Shown: positions 51,878 through 61,724 of the stretch, piece by piece
Layout: each line of letters starts with the position of its first letter
Numbering within the stretch: the first letter of the stretch is position 1
The notes under the pieces: model-generated
The model's input: only the letters and a program-made list of their open reading frames with translations
What the model was told of the DNA's origin: nothing
The model's database searches: none
Position numbers and translations under genes: made by a program
Source: Leadbetterella sp964489955
Lineage (GTDB): Bacteria; Bacteroidota; Bacteroidia; Cytophagales; Spirosomataceae
Length of the DNA: 64,000 bases
Reading direction: 5' to 3'
NCBI GenBank assembly: GCA_964489955.1
Contig: CAZBAV010000004.1
Coordinates: 1-64,000 of the forward strand

Positions 51878-52141
51878 ATGAATATAATAATTACTTTAAT
51901 AGTAGGTGCTGCAGCAGGTTGGCTGGCAGATAGGGTTTTCAAGAAGTTTAGTTTTTCGCTTCTGATGCAAATAGTTTTAGGTATTGCTGGTGCATTTGTA
52001 GGTAGTAAATTGCTAGATGGTGAACTTAATACTATGCTGGGTCTACACGATATTGTAAGCAGGATTTTGGAAGCATTTCTTGGAGCAGTCCTTATCTTGT
52101 TTGTAGTAGGGCTAGTAAAAAGTTTTCAAGGTAAAAAGTAG
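51878..52141 (+). CDS. GlsB/YeaQ/YmgE-like small membrane protein
   Basis: An 87-residue protein with three hydrophobic helices (MNIIITLIVGAAAGWLADRV, LLMQIVLGIAGAFVGSKLL, ILEAFLGAVLILFVVGLVK), the pattern of GlsB/YeaQ/YmgE stress-related membrane proteins (transglycosylase-associated family). Starts 12 bp after the previous terminator. Role inferred only from family; no enzyme motif. Confidence 0.82.
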   Translation: MNIIITLIVGAAAGWLADRVFKKFSFSLLMQIVLGIAGAFVGSKLLDGELNTMLGLHDIVSRILEAFLGAVLILFVVGLVKSFQGKK

Positions 52142-52153
52142 CATGTTTTTGAT

Positions 52154-52189
52154 AGAAAGAGATGGCATTCATCATCTCTTTCTTTTTTT
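52154..52189 (+). terminator. Intrinsic terminator after the GlsB-like gene
   Basis: AGAAAGAGATG (52154-52164) pairs with CATCTCTTTCT (52173-52183), then Ts. Also faces the convergent histidine-kinase gene. Confidence 0.85.
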
Positions 52190-52205
52190 AGCACGGGGTA
52201 GTTTC

Positions 52206-55200
52206 CTATTTACAGTATTCAATAAAGTGCTTAGAAAAATATTTGAATTCTTTTTCAAGCTTTTCGAACTTAGCTTCAAAACCTTCCAAATTCCCAGTCT
52301 TGGCTGGTATTTCTATCATTTCAGTAATTTTATGTATACGCATCAAACCTATAGTACCCGAGTTTCCCTTTAAGGTGTGTAACTCTTTTTGTACCACTAG
52401 TACGTCTTTTCTATCGTATGCTTCTTTTATATTACTTAGTTGCTCTTTTGCTTCGATTTCAAAATCCGTGTAAACTCCTAGCAGCATTTCTGCACCAATC
52501 ATCTCTTTAAGAGAGTTTAGTACTTCCAGTTCAAAAGCGGGAGTATCTTCGTCCATAATTTCTTCGCATACTTCGACACTTCTACTTCTATCTACCCCAG
52601 AAATACAATCCTCTACTTTTTGGATAAGAAGATTAGCCCTAATAGGTTTAGACAAATAGTCATCCATGCCGCTTTCTAAGAACTTCTCTTTATCATTCTG
52701 CATAGAATAGGCTGTCATAGCTACCACTTTAGGAAGCTTATTACTAAACTTCTCTCTCAAAACTTTGGTAGTTTCTATACCATCCATTTCTGGCATTTGT
52801 ATGTCCATCAAGATAAGGTCAAAATCTGGATTGTTCTGGAAGGTTTCTATAGCTTTTTTGCCAGAATCTGCTCCAATTACGTTGCAATTGGCTTTTTTCA
52901 GGATCTCTGTGGCAACTTTCCTGTTTATAGCGTTATCATCTACAAGAAGGATTTTTGGTGAAAAGTCTTTAAAATAATTTTCAATTGAGATTTCTGAATT
53001 CGCCTTCTTTTGCTCTTTCACCTGGCTATTTTCTGCAACTTCTAGCTTTATCTCAAACCAAAATATACTTCCTTTTCCAACTTTTGATTCTACACCAATT
53101 ACACCTCCCATCATTTCTACCAACTCTTTAGAAATGGCCAAGCCTAAGCCTGTACCACCAAAAGCTTTTTTTGTGGAAATATCTAGCTGCTGGAAAGAAT
53201 TGAACAGTTTAAGCTGGTTTTCGGGAGAAATCCCAACGCCAGTATCTAGAATTTCAAACTTCACATTCTTATTGGGTTGCATACCTATTTTTATAATTAT
53301 GCTACCACTTGTAGTAAATTTTATGGCGTTTGAAGTAAGGTTAGACAAGACTTGGAGCAGACGTATTTGGTCACCCATTATATATTGAGGTACGCTGTTA
53401 CCCCATTCAAAACGTAAAATATTATTAGTTTCTGCGGCTTTTTGTTTAAATAGAGAAACTAAGTTCTTCAGAGTCTCTTTTAGGTCAAATGGCTTATATT
53501 CGAGGTTCATCTTACCTGCCTCCAACTTAGAGAGATCTAAAATGTCATTAAGAATGGTTAAGAGTGTTTCAGATGAGCTCCTTATGGTGTTTACATAATC
53601 TTTTTGGGTTCTGTTTAATTCGGTTTCACTAAGGATATCTATCATGCCAATAACCCCATTCATAGGTGTACGTATCTCATGACTCATATTAGCCAGAAAC
53701 TGTTCCTTTACTTTCAGGGAATATTCAGCCTCTTCCTTGGCACTTTTTAGCTCTTCTGCCGTTTTTACCAACTCTGTTACGTCCCGAGCGACACCTTCGA
53801 CCTCTACCGGTGTTCCCTTTTCATTTTTGATCATTCTTATATTAAGCATAAACTGTCTCAGTTCGCCGTCTTTACGCTTAACTTTTACCTCATAATTAGT
53901 GATATTTCCTGACTTAAACAGGCTTTTTATATTTTTAGAAGAATCTTCTACGTTCTCAAAAAATTTATCTACTTTTTTTCCAATAACCTCATCTTCTGCA
54001 TAACCAGTATGCTTTAATACTGAAGGTGAAATCATGGTGATTTTACCTGCTATATCCGTTCTGTAATAAATGTCAATAAAAGACTCAATGATATTCCTGA
54101 ACTTGTTTTCGCTCCTCTGGATAGACAAAAGTGCTTTTTTGTTCTCCGTAATATTCCGAGCAATACCTGATACTTCTTCTATATCTCCATTTTCACCCGA
54201 CATAATTGGATTCAGGTGGAACTCATACCAATCTGAGCCTCCGTTTAGCTGTCCCCAATGCATTTCAAAATATTGTGGAATTCCCTGAAAAGCCAGGTTA
54301 TACTTTTCACGGATAAATGGCTTATCCTCTTGCTTAAAGAGTTTCCATCCGTATTTTTCAATACTCGTATTTACTTTGGGTTCCTCACCAAGTTGCTCTT
54401 TTACAATATGATAATAGTTGCTGTTTAATGAACTAAGTTGGCGTTTGGTATTTACGGTCCATAGTAAGTGAGAACTAGAGTCAAAAAGGGCTTTTAAACG
54501 AGCGGTTTGTAACTCCAGGTCACCTTCAGCTCTTTTTCGCTCCATAGTTATAGCAATCTGTCCTGAAACAAACTTTAGAAGCTCAAGGTCATTACTACTA
54601 AATTTGTTTTCGTCGGAGTATGACTTAATACCAATAACTCCCATTGTTTGCTCATTTACCTTTAAGGGCATCAGGAGCTGTACAGCTGGCAAATGTGACT
54701 CGTAAATGAATATATTCTCGGTCTCAATAAGCTTTTCTAACTCTACTTTATTAAGAACCAAGGGCTTATTTTGGACTATGGAGTACTCTATAAGTCCATT
54801 GCCCAGTTTTCTACGCATATAATTTTGTCCGGTGTCATAATACTCGTCTTCGTGGTAAGGATAATAAATAGTATTATCTACTGTGTCAAATACGGCCACA
54901 AAGAAGTTATTTGCATAGAGATACTTTTTTAAATTCAGGTGTACTTCTGCTAAAAATTCATGTAGGTTCTTTGTACTGAGATTACTCTGTGCAATACCAT
55001 AATAAAGATTTTGTGCTGCCTCGGCACGTCTTCTCTGAGTAATATCCCTTAAAATAAAACGGTAAACTTTTAAATTGTTCTTTAGTTCTACAAATTGGAT
55101 TTCCCCCATTAAATACACCCGCTTTTTATCTTTGTTCCTAAAAACCATGGTGTACTCCATCAAATGTTGTTGGAGTTTTAGACTCAAAATATTTTTTACA

Positions 55201-55424
55201 ATACTATCTCTAAACTGGGGATGTAAGTAGTCTGTAATAATCTTATCTTTAACCTCACCCTTGTCATAGCCCAGAACCTTTACAAAAGCACTGTTTACGA
55301 AAATAAATTCGCCCTTAGCATTTAATATAAAATTGATTTCGGAAGTATTTTCTACAAAATCTTCTAGAAAATCTATATAATCTGAAGGATAGGAAACTGT
55401 TTTTAAGTTTTTAGAACCAGCCAT
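52206..55424 (-). CDS. Hybrid sensor histidine kinase (PAS-GAF-PAS-PAS-HisKA-HATPase-REC-HPt)
   Basis: A 1072-residue, apparently soluble multidomain kinase. Rough order: PAS (about 15-135), GAF (145-300), PAS (315-430), PAS (440-555), HisKA with phospho-His in ANMSHEIRTPMNGVIGM (about 575-640), HATPase (685-800, with GTGLGLAISKELV), receiver (about 835-950, LMDIQMPEMDG with the acceptor Asp) and HPt (about 975-1070, ELHTLKGNSGTIG with phospho-His). No membrane helix is evident. All elements of a phosphorelay are in one chain; the final response regulator is not adjacent. Ligand sensing through PAS/GAF is inferred. Confidence 0.94.
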   Translation of the reverse strand: MAGSKNLKTVSYPSDYIDFLEDFVENTSEINFILNAKGEFIFVNSAFVKVLGYDKGEVKDKIITDYLHPQFRDSIVKNILSLKLQQHLMEYTMVFRNKDKKRVYLMGEIQFVELKNNLKVYRFILRDITQRRRAEAAQNLYYGIAQSNLSTKNLHEFLAEVHLNLKKYLYANNFFVAVFDTVDNTIYYPYHEDEYYDTGQNYMRRKLGNGLIEYSIVQNKPLVLNKVELEKLIETENIFIYESHLPAVQLLMPLKVNEQTMGVIGIKSYSDENKFSSNDLELLKFVSGQIAITMERKRAEGDLELQTARLKALFDSSSHLLWTVNTKRQLSSLNSNYYHIVKEQLGEEPKVNTSIEKYGWKLFKQEDKPFIREKYNLAFQGIPQYFEMHWGQLNGGSDWYEFHLNPIMSGENGDIEEVSGIARNITENKKALLSIQRSENKFRNIIESFIDIYYRTDIAGKITMISPSVLKHTGYAEDEVIGKKVDKFFENVEDSSKNIKSLFKSGNITNYEVKVKRKDGELRQFMLNIRMIKNEKGTPVEVEGVARDVTELVKTAEELKSAKEEAEYSLKVKEQFLANMSHEIRTPMNGVIGMIDILSETELNRTQKDYVNTIRSSSETLLTILNDILDLSKLEAGKMNLEYKPFDLKETLKNLVSLFKQKAAETNNILRFEWGNSVPQYIMGDQIRLLQVLSNLTSNAIKFTTSGSIIIKIGMQPNKNVKFEILDTGVGISPENQLKLFNSFQQLDISTKKAFGGTGLGLAISKELVEMMGGVIGVESKVGKGSIFWFEIKLEVAENSQVKEQKKANSEISIENYFKDFSPKILLVDDNAINRKVATEILKKANCNVIGADSGKKAIETFQNNPDFDLILMDIQMPEMDGIETTKVLREKFSNKLPKVVAMTAYSMQNDKEKFLESGMDDYLSKPIRANLLIQKVEDCISGVDRSRSVEVCEEIMDEDTPAFELEVLNSLKEMIGAEMLLGVYTDFEIEAKEQLSNIKEAYDRKDVLVVQKELHTLKGNSGTIGLMRIHKITEMIEIPAKTGNLEGFEAKFEKLEKEFKYFSKHFIEYCK

Positions 55425-55770
55425 ATGTGAAAAGTAAAACTTAGTAAAATAAACGAAAAAAGAAGATAACTTAAGCAGATAAAAGCTTTTTTTGAGCCTA
55501 CCAAATCATTTTTTTCATATTCAAGTTAATTCCGGTTTATTTTCAGAGATTTAAGGGCTAAATACAACGAAAGCATATTATTTGTTTCTTGGGATTGCTT
55601 TCTAACTTATATCCACTTGCTAACAATGAGGTGTCATGAATATGAGCTTATCTAAAGAGCCAAACAGATTTTACATCTTATGAAACTATTAGTAATACTC
55701 TTGATTTAGCTATAGACAATGTGACATGATTAAAATAATACAGTAGTTAGTTTTTAGAGGTTAGTGAGGC

Positions 55771-55791
55771 AGGCATTAATAATTAATGCCT
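55771..55791. promoter_or_regulatory. 21-bp palindrome overlapping the rsmA promoter (operator candidate)
   Basis: AGGCATTAAT and ATTAATGCCT flank a single central A (55781): 10-bp perfect arms. It directly abuts the -7 element TATTTTTG (55791-55798), filling the space where a -33 element would be. Could bind a dimeric regulator; a terminator role is less likely because no gene lies upstream on the plus strand. Confidence 0.5.
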
Positions 55792-55798
55792 ATTTTTG
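55791..55798 (+). promoter_or_regulatory. Putative -7 promoter element of rsmA
   Basis: TATTTTTG fits TAnnTTTG, 22 bp before the TTG start of rsmA. No -33 TTG at the usual distance. Confidence 0.5.
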
Positions 55799-55820
55799 TG
55801 CCTAATTTAATAAATAGACA

Positions 55821-56594
55821 TTGGATAAGGTAAGGGCAAAAAAGCATCTTGGACAGCATTTTCTTAAGGACTTAACGGTATCCCAACGTATAGCTGATTT
55901 GTATTCACATTCAGGAAAAGTTCTGGAAATAGGACCTGGAATGGGTGTCCTCACACAGTATTTGCTGCCTAAAGAGCAACTAGATGTTTATTTAATTGAG
56001 ATAGATACAGAGTCTGTAGAATATCTAAAAAAGAATTTTTCTATTGCTGATGACCATTTGGTAGAAGGTGATTTCTTGAAAATGGACATCAATACAACAC
56101 TGGGTTTGGCGGATGACTCTCCGTTTGGAGTAATTGGTAACTTCCCTTACAATATTTCTTCTCAGATCTTTTTTAGGGTTCTGGATTATAAAGATCAGGT
56201 ACAAGAGGTGATAGGTATGGTGCAGAAGGAGGTAGGTCAGCGTATAGCTTCTCCTCCTGGAAATAAAGATTATGGAATTTTGAGTGTTTTGCTACAAGCT
56301 TATTACGATATTGACTATTGCTTTACTGTACCTCCGGGAGCGTTTGATCCCCCTCCAAAGGTAGATTCAGGAGTGATTCGTTTAGTTAGAAATTATGATA
56401 AAGTACTGGGCTGTGATTTCAGAAGATTTAAATTAGTGGTAAAGACGGCTTTTAATCAACGCAGAAAAATGCTTTCTAACGCATTAAAACCCATTTCGAA
56501 TCAACAGGAATTTCCATACGAAAACAAACGTGCTGAACAGCTTGATTATACACAGTTTGTTGAGATTACGAATGCTATATTCCCTAATCAGTAA
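55821..56594 (+). CDS. rsmA: 16S rRNA (adenine1518/1519-N6)-dimethyltransferase
   Basis: Dimethylates two adjacent adenines in the 3'-terminal helix of 16S rRNA (KsgA). A 257-residue protein with KKHLGQHFLKD, motif I VLEIGPGMGVLTQYLL, motif IV IGNFPYNISSQIFF and the C-terminal NQRRKMLSNALK. The start is a TTG at 55821 (MDKVRAKKHL), the only one giving the family N terminus. The end overlaps the convergent reductase gene by 11 bp. Confidence 0.96.
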   Translation: MDKVRAKKHLGQHFLKDLTVSQRIADLYSHSGKVLEIGPGMGVLTQYLLPKEQLDVYLIEIDTESVEYLKKNFSIADDHLVEGDFLKMDINTTLGLADDSPFGVIGNFPYNISSQIFFRVLDYKDQVQEVIGMVQKEVGQRIASPPGNKDYGILSVLLQAYYDIDYCFTVPPGAFDPPPKVDSGVIRLVRNYDKVLGCDFRRFKLVVKTAFNQRRKMLSNALKPISNQQEFPYENKRAEQLDYTQFVEITNAIFPNQ

Positions 56595-57567
56595 GCTCTA
56601 TTACCACACGTCCTAGGGCATTTCCATCAAGCATTTGTACAATCTCCGATTCAAGATTGTCAAGGGTGACTGTACGAGAAATTTCTTCAAGATTCTCAGG
56701 CTTCCAGTCATTTGCTAATAAGTTCCAAAGTTTGGTTCTCCAGTTCATGTCGGCTTCCGCAGATTCTATCCCAAAAACGTTTAATCCTCTTAGAATAAAA
56801 GGATAGACTGTGGTAGTTAAAGATGGAGAAAGTGCCATTCCACACACAGCAACACTGCCATTATGAGCAACTTGCTTTAATATAGTTTCTAATACAGCAC
56901 CTCCAACGGTGTCTATTGCATTGCCGTATTGTACTTTAAGTAAGGGCTTCTCCGACATATCAAAGCTATGTATTACTTCACTAGCTCCCAAATCCTTAAG
57001 GTATTCTACTGTTGATTCCCGCCTGGAATAAGCTATGCTTTGTAAGCCTATTCTCTTCATAATAGCGATCGAAAGGCTTCCGACTCCTCCTGTTGCACCC
57101 GTAACCAGTACGGGTAGATTGGACTTATCAAAAGTAAGAATTCTATCTATTGCCATTGCAGCTGTCAGACCAGCTGTTCCGAGTATCATGGATTCTTTGA
57201 GTGTTAGATTTTTAGGTAGATGAATCGCCCAACTAGCAGGCACAGAGATATATTCCGAAAAACCGCCTTTTCTGTTCATTCCCTGATCGAAACCCGTAAC
57301 AATAACCGCATCACCAACTTTAAATAGGGGAGAAGACGAAGATTTTACAACACCGGATGCATCAATACCAGGTGTGTGCGGATAATTCTTGGAAATACCT
57401 TTGTGTCCGTTGGCAGAAAGAGCATCCTTGTAGTTCAAAGAAGAATAATGAACCTTAATTAAAAGCTCATTTTCTGGGAGAATGCTTAAGTCTACAGTTT
57501 CTATTTCTCTTTTTACTTTTCCGGATTCATCTATGTTTACTGATAGTCTTTTCATCTCTATTGTCAA
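56584..57567 (-). CDS. YhdH/AcuI-type zinc-independent NADPH quinone/acryloyl-CoA reductase
   Basis: A 327-residue medium-chain reductase. The N-terminal GroES-like fold has YSSLNYKDALSANGH and TPGIDASGVV, and the Rossmann part VLVTGATGGVGSLSIAIMKR binds NADPH. KNLTLKESMILGTAGLTAAMAI and DTVGGAVLE match the YhdH/AcuI subgroup, which reduces acryloyl-CoA. No zinc ligands are present. ATG 57567; single gene. Substrate not certain. Confidence 0.88.
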   Translation of the reverse strand: MTIEMKRLSVNIDESGKVKREIETVDLSILPENELLIKVHYSSLNYKDALSANGHKGISKNYPHTPGIDASGVVKSSSSPLFKVGDAVIVTGFDQGMNRKGGFSEYISVPASWAIHLPKNLTLKESMILGTAGLTAAMAIDRILTFDKSNLPVLVTGATGGVGSLSIAIMKRIGLQSIAYSRRESTVEYLKDLGASEVIHSFDMSEKPLLKVQYGNAIDTVGGAVLETILKQVAHNGSVAVCGMALSPSLTTTVYPFILRGLNVFGIESAEADMNWRTKLWNLLANDWKPENLEEISRTVTLDNLESEIVQMLDGNALGRVVIELTD

Positions 57568-57752
57568 TTGTTGAGCCTAATATAGAGATAAAACTTGAAA
57601 TGAATAAAATACAGTATTAACAACTAAAGGAATTAAGTGCGGCAAGCGTGCATTATATTTGGACTAGTAAACTTTCATTTGAATAAAACATCGCTTCTGT
57701 TTAGTTTACAATTTTACTTTATTGTTTTTAAAAGAGTCAATTACTTAATGAT

Positions 57753-59558
57753 ATGAAAACCCTAAAATTACTTATTCTCTTACTTCTAAGCTTGAGTGCC
57801 ACAGCTCAGAAAAAAACTAAAAAATTACCCGTAGCAGATCCGTTAGGAGGGATAGAAAAAGAGCTAAACCAAATCTTAAAAGATCAGAAAGTAGCAGGGT
57901 TTGCAGTAGCAGTAGTAAAGAAAGATAGCATAATTTATGCTAAAGGTTTCGGTTATAAGGATTATGAAAACAAAGTTCCTGTTACGCCGAATACGCTCTT
58001 TGCTATTGGTTCTTCCTCTAAAGCGTTTACTACTTCTTTGCTAGGAATTATGCAAAAAGAAGGAAAACTGGATTACGATAAACCGATAAGAACATATCTG
58101 CCTGACCTCAAATTCTACGATGCAGAGATGGACAAGAACATAACTGTGCGTGATGCCATAACGCATAGAAGCGGCTTGTCTCGTTATGATATGTCCTGGT
58201 TTTATTTTAATACTTCCAATAGAGATAGCCTTCTGCAACGTGTACAGTATATGAAACCTACTAAGCCGTTACGACAAACATTCCAATACAATAATTTTAT
58301 GTTTTTGGCACAGGGTATGATTGCCGAAAAGCATTACGGAAAAACATGGGAGGAGCTGGTAAAGGAAAAGCTTCTTCTGCCGCTAGGGATGAAACGTACT
58401 ACTACATCTTTTAAAGATTGGATTACAGACAGCGATGTGTCCTATGGTTACAGTATTAAAAATGACAGTATTATAAAAAGAGAAGAGTATTATAATATTA
58501 ATGGTATGGGACCTGCCGGAAGCATTAATAGTAGCGTACTAGATATGAGCAATTGGCTGAAATTATGGATTAACAAAGGGAAAATAGGAGGAAAGGAAAT
58601 ACTTAGTGAAGATTACATTAGAGAGGCCATAAGTGCTCAGATGGTTGCTTCAAATAGGGTTCCCAGTGCTTTAAATCCAGATATACAGTTTACTAACTAT
58701 GGCTTTGGATGGTTTACTTATTCTTATAGAGGGCATTTTAGAGTAGAGCATGGAGGGAATATCACAGGATTTACGTCAAATGTTGCCTTTTTTCCTACGG
58801 ATAGTTTAGGTATTGTAGTTCTGGCCAATCAAAACGGTTCTGCTGTAAATGATTTAGTTATAAATACGCTTGCCGATAGACTTTTGAAGCTTCCTACAAT
58901 TGACTGGAATGGTCGTAATATGAAGGCAAAGTCGGATAAAAAGGCGGAAGCAAGTGTTGAAGAAAACAAGAAAAAAGGCACAAAACCTTCGCACAAAGCG
59001 GATGAATATACAGGATTATATTCCAATAATGCTTACGGACAGTTTGAAGTAACAAGCAGTAATGACTCTTTATTTTTAACATCTCCAGCTGAGAAAAGAT
59101 GGATGCGTCACTACCATTACGATGTATTTGAGTTAATTGGCTATGATAAAGAGGGGAAGATTGACACGAGCGATGTCTTAGGTATATTAGCTCCTTTTTA
59201 CATGAATGAAGCTGGAGATATAGTCTCCATTAATATGACTTTAGAAGCAGGGATGGATCCTTTTGTTTTCACAAGAGCAGCAAAGGCACAGAATGTAAAT
59301 AGTGAAGAATTAGCTCTTTATGTAGGAGAATATGAAATAGCTGGACAAAAAGGTATCAAGACCTATGTAAAAGAAAAAACTTTGTACTTCTTCGTGCCCG
59401 GACAACCAGAATATGAGTTAATTCCTTTAGGAAACCATAAATTTGACATTAAAACTCTTTCTGGTTTTTCACTTGAATTTCTTTTAGAGGATGGAAAAGC
59501 CAATGAAGTGAAAATGAATCAGCCAAACGGAATATTTAAGGCTAAGAAAATTAAATAA
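57753..59558 (+). CDS. Secreted serine hydrolase, beta-lactamase class C/penicillin-binding type
   Basis: A 601-residue exported hydrolase (signal peptide cut near ATAQK, residue 19). Catalytic motifs of the class C fold: SSSK with nucleophile Ser87 and Lys90 (IGSSSKAFTTS), the tyrosine motif in FQYNNFMF (YxN) and HGG in FRVEHGGNITGF. A DUF3471-like domain (about 395-490) and a C-terminal beta domain follow (LGNHKFDIKTLSGFSLEF). Likely a peptidase or esterase rather than a true beta-lactamase. A terminator shared with pyrG follows. Confidence 0.9.
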   Translation: MKTLKLLILLLLSLSATAQKKTKKLPVADPLGGIEKELNQILKDQKVAGFAVAVVKKDSIIYAKGFGYKDYENKVPVTPNTLFAIGSSSKAFTTSLLGIMQKEGKLDYDKPIRTYLPDLKFYDAEMDKNITVRDAITHRSGLSRYDMSWFYFNTSNRDSLLQRVQYMKPTKPLRQTFQYNNFMFLAQGMIAEKHYGKTWEELVKEKLLLPLGMKRTTTSFKDWITDSDVSYGYSIKNDSIIKREEYYNINGMGPAGSINSSVLDMSNWLKLWINKGKIGGKEILSEDYIREAISAQMVASNRVPSALNPDIQFTNYGFGWFTYSYRGHFRVEHGGNITGFTSNVAFFPTDSLGIVVLANQNGSAVNDLVINTLADRLLKLPTIDWNGRNMKAKSDKKAEASVEENKKKGTKPSHKADEYTGLYSNNAYGQFEVTSSNDSLFLTSPAEKRWMRHYHYDVFELIGYDKEGKIDTSDVLGILAPFYMNEAGDIVSINMTLEAGMDPFVFTRAAKAQNVNSEELALYVGEYEIAGQKGIKTYVKEKTLYFFVPGQPEYELIPLGNHKFDIKTLSGFSLEFLLEDGKANEVKMNQPNGIFKAKKIK

Positions 59559-59582
59559 AGTAATTAACACTCTTTGTATCAC

Positions 59583-59618
59583 AAAAAATAGAGCTCACCA
59601 CATCAGTGGTGAGCTCTA
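59583..59618 (-). terminator. Intrinsic terminator of pyrG
   Basis: TAGAGCTCACCAC (59589-59601), loop ATCA, GTGGTGAGCTCTA (59606-59618); a T6 run follows on the minus strand. Lies between the convergent hydrolase and pyrG and can serve both directions less well. Confidence 0.88.
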
Positions 59619-59634
59619 AAAATATCTAAAACTC

Positions 59635-61266
59635 TTACTTTTTCTTATTCTCCAATGCAGCTTTTACAAAGCTCACAAATAACGGATGCGGATTCATTAC
59701 CGTACTTTTAAGCTCAGGATGGAACTGCACTCCTATAAAGAATGGATGAGTTGGAAGCTCTATAATCTCTACTAAATCCGTGTCAGGGTTTACACCACTT
59801 AATACAAGCCCATTGTTCTTATAATCATCACGATATTTGCTGTTAAATTCCCATCTGTGACGGTGTCTTTCACTTATTTTGGCCTTCCCGTAAATACTTT
59901 TGGCCAAAGTTTTATCTTGTATCTTACATGCATAAGCTCCTAATCGCATAGTACCCCCCATGTTTTCTACGTCTTTTTGCTCAGCCATAAGATCTATAAC
60001 AGGATAAAGAGTTTCCTTATCCATCTCCGTAGAATGGGCATCACTCCAGCCTATTACATTCCTTGCATATTCTATCACCGCCATCTGCATTCCTAAACAA
60101 ATTCCGAAGAAAGGGATATTGTTTTCACGCACGTGTTTCACCGCCGCAATTTTTCCCTCTATACCACGCTCACCAAAGCCCGGAGCAACTAAAACGCCGT
60201 CAAGATCTTTGATTTTGTCAATAACATTATCTGCTGTAAGTGTTTCAGAATGTATCCATTCTATATTTACCTTACATTTATTAACCACACCAGCATGTAT
60301 AAATGCCTCAACGATAGATTTGTATGCATCCTTTAACTCCACATATTTCCCAACCAAACCTATGTTAACTTCGTGTTCTGGGCTATGAAGCGTTTTTAAG
60401 AAAGCTTTCCATTTTTTCAGGTCGGCATCTTCTCCATTGTAGATATCCAGCATATAAAGAACCCTTTGATCAAGCTTTTCTTTACTCATCAAAAGTGGCA
60501 CCTCATAAATGCTGTCCGCATCTATAGATTCTATTACAGACTGTACATTTACATTGCAGAACAAGGCGATTTTTCTACGTATATCTTCCGGTAGAGGATG
60601 TTCTGTACGGCAAACGATAATGTCTGGCTGTAAACCAGACTCCTGTAACTGTTTTACTGAATGTTGAGTTGGTTTTGTTTTAAGCTCTCCTGCCGATTTA
60701 AGATATGGCACAAGTGTAAGATGTACCACCAACATGTTGTTTTCTCCTAGTTCCCATTTAAGTTGGCGTACAGCTTCTAAAAACGGAAGCGACTCAATAT
60801 CTCCTACACAACCTCCGATTTCTGTGATAACAATATCAAATTTACCAGAATCTCCAAGAAGCGTGATATGCCTCTTGATTTCGTCAGTAATATGAGGAAT
60901 AACTTGTACCGTTTTTCCTAGATAATCACCTTTACGTTCCTTGTTCAGAACATTGTAGTAGATTCTACCTGTGGTTACATTATTGGCTTGGGAAGTTGGA
61001 GTATCTAGGAACCTTTCATAGTGACCTAAATCTAAGTCGGTTTCTGCACCATCGTCTGTTACATAACATTCCCCGTGTTCGTAGGGATTCAATGTACCCG
61101 GATCTACGTTTAAGTAGGGGTCTAGTTTCTGAATTGTTACGGATAATCCTCTGGACTTTAAGAGGTTGGCTAGTGAAGAGGCTATAATACCTTTACCTAA
61201 TGAGGAGGTTACTCCTCCGGTTACAAACACGTATTTTGTCTTACGTTTCTTCCCGTTCAATGACAT
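59635..61266 (-). CDS. pyrG: CTP synthase
   Basis: Converts UTP to CTP with glutamine as nitrogen donor. The 543-residue protein has the synthetase domain (about 1-270; KYVFVTGGVTSSLGKGIIASSLA, DPYLNVDPGTLNPYEHGEC, TEIGGCVGDIESLPFLE) and a class I glutamine amidotransferase domain (about 300-543; FFGICLGMQMAVIEYARNV with the catalytic Cys, and FIGVQFHPELKS with the His). ATG 61266. A -7 element lies upstream. Confidence 0.98.
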   Translation of the reverse strand: MSLNGKKRKTKYVFVTGGVTSSLGKGIIASSLANLLKSRGLSVTIQKLDPYLNVDPGTLNPYEHGECYVTDDGAETDLDLGHYERFLDTPTSQANNVTTGRIYYNVLNKERKGDYLGKTVQVIPHITDEIKRHITLLGDSGKFDIVITEIGGCVGDIESLPFLEAVRQLKWELGENNMLVVHLTLVPYLKSAGELKTKPTQHSVKQLQESGLQPDIIVCRTEHPLPEDIRRKIALFCNVNVQSVIESIDADSIYEVPLLMSKEKLDQRVLYMLDIYNGEDADLKKWKAFLKTLHSPEHEVNIGLVGKYVELKDAYKSIVEAFIHAGVVNKCKVNIEWIHSETLTADNVIDKIKDLDGVLVAPGFGERGIEGKIAAVKHVRENNIPFFGICLGMQMAVIEYARNVIGWSDAHSTEMDKETLYPVIDLMAEQKDVENMGGTMRLGAYACKIQDKTLAKSIYGKAKISERHRHRWEFNSKYRDDYKNNGLVLSGVNPDTDLVEIIELPTHPFFIGVQFHPELKSTVMNPHPLFVSFVKAALENKKK

Positions 61267-61724
61267 TGTTCTGATTATTGATTACGGGATACAAAGATAG
61301 TACTTTTTTCGGATAGACAGAATCAAATTTTAACGAAGATTTAATTTAAAAAATACGTACAGATGTATAATTTTGAAAGCTAAGCATTTGCGAAATTAGA
61401 TACTTTACAAATTTTCTATTTCTCTTTTAAATGCGGTAAAAATGCCGTTTCAGGACCGTCTATTCAATTTAGATAATAAAATCTACTGAGTTCTCTCTTT
61501 CGTTTGAAGTTAATGAATCTACAAAAAGTTTTCTCTAGTCGTGCTAAGAAAATAGATTAAAAGACCAATTAGTGTACAAATTATAGAAATATGTAACTAA
61601 CCCTTTTCAGCCATGTCCTGAGGGTATGCTGAGCTACTAGTATAATTTCATTAAATTTAACTTTTTTTAACTGTAAGGTTTAAAGTAGTTTTACGTTAAC
61701 AATACAAAAAGCTGTTTTCAGAAA
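61267..61724. other. Non-coding divergent region (458 bp) between pyrG and the OmpA-family gene
   Basis: AT-rich; contains the pyrG -7 element near 61292-61299. No coding frame, RNA or notable repeat found. Confidence 0.55.
61292..61299 (-). promoter_or_regulatory. Putative -7 promoter element of pyrG
   Basis: TATCTTTG on the minus strand fits TAnnTTTG, 25 bp before the ATG; a TTG (61326-61324) is 24 bp upstream. Confidence 0.5.

Larger units (their letters stand above)
55425..55820. other. Non-coding divergent region (396 bp) between the histidine kinase and rsmA
   Basis: AT-rich, no gene seen. Holds the rsmA promoter (55791-55798) and a 21-nt perfect palindrome directly before it; promoter of the kinase on the minus strand was not recognised. 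Confidence 0.55.

Noticed and set aside
52143..52373. Plus-strand frame after the GlsB-like gene
   Set aside because: Crosses a strong terminator and lies antisense to the HPt domain of the histidine kinase.
55771..55791. Palindrome as a terminator
   Set aside because: No gene ends upstream on the plus strand, and for the minus strand it lies upstream of the kinase; the adjoining T-rich run is the -7 element of rsmA.
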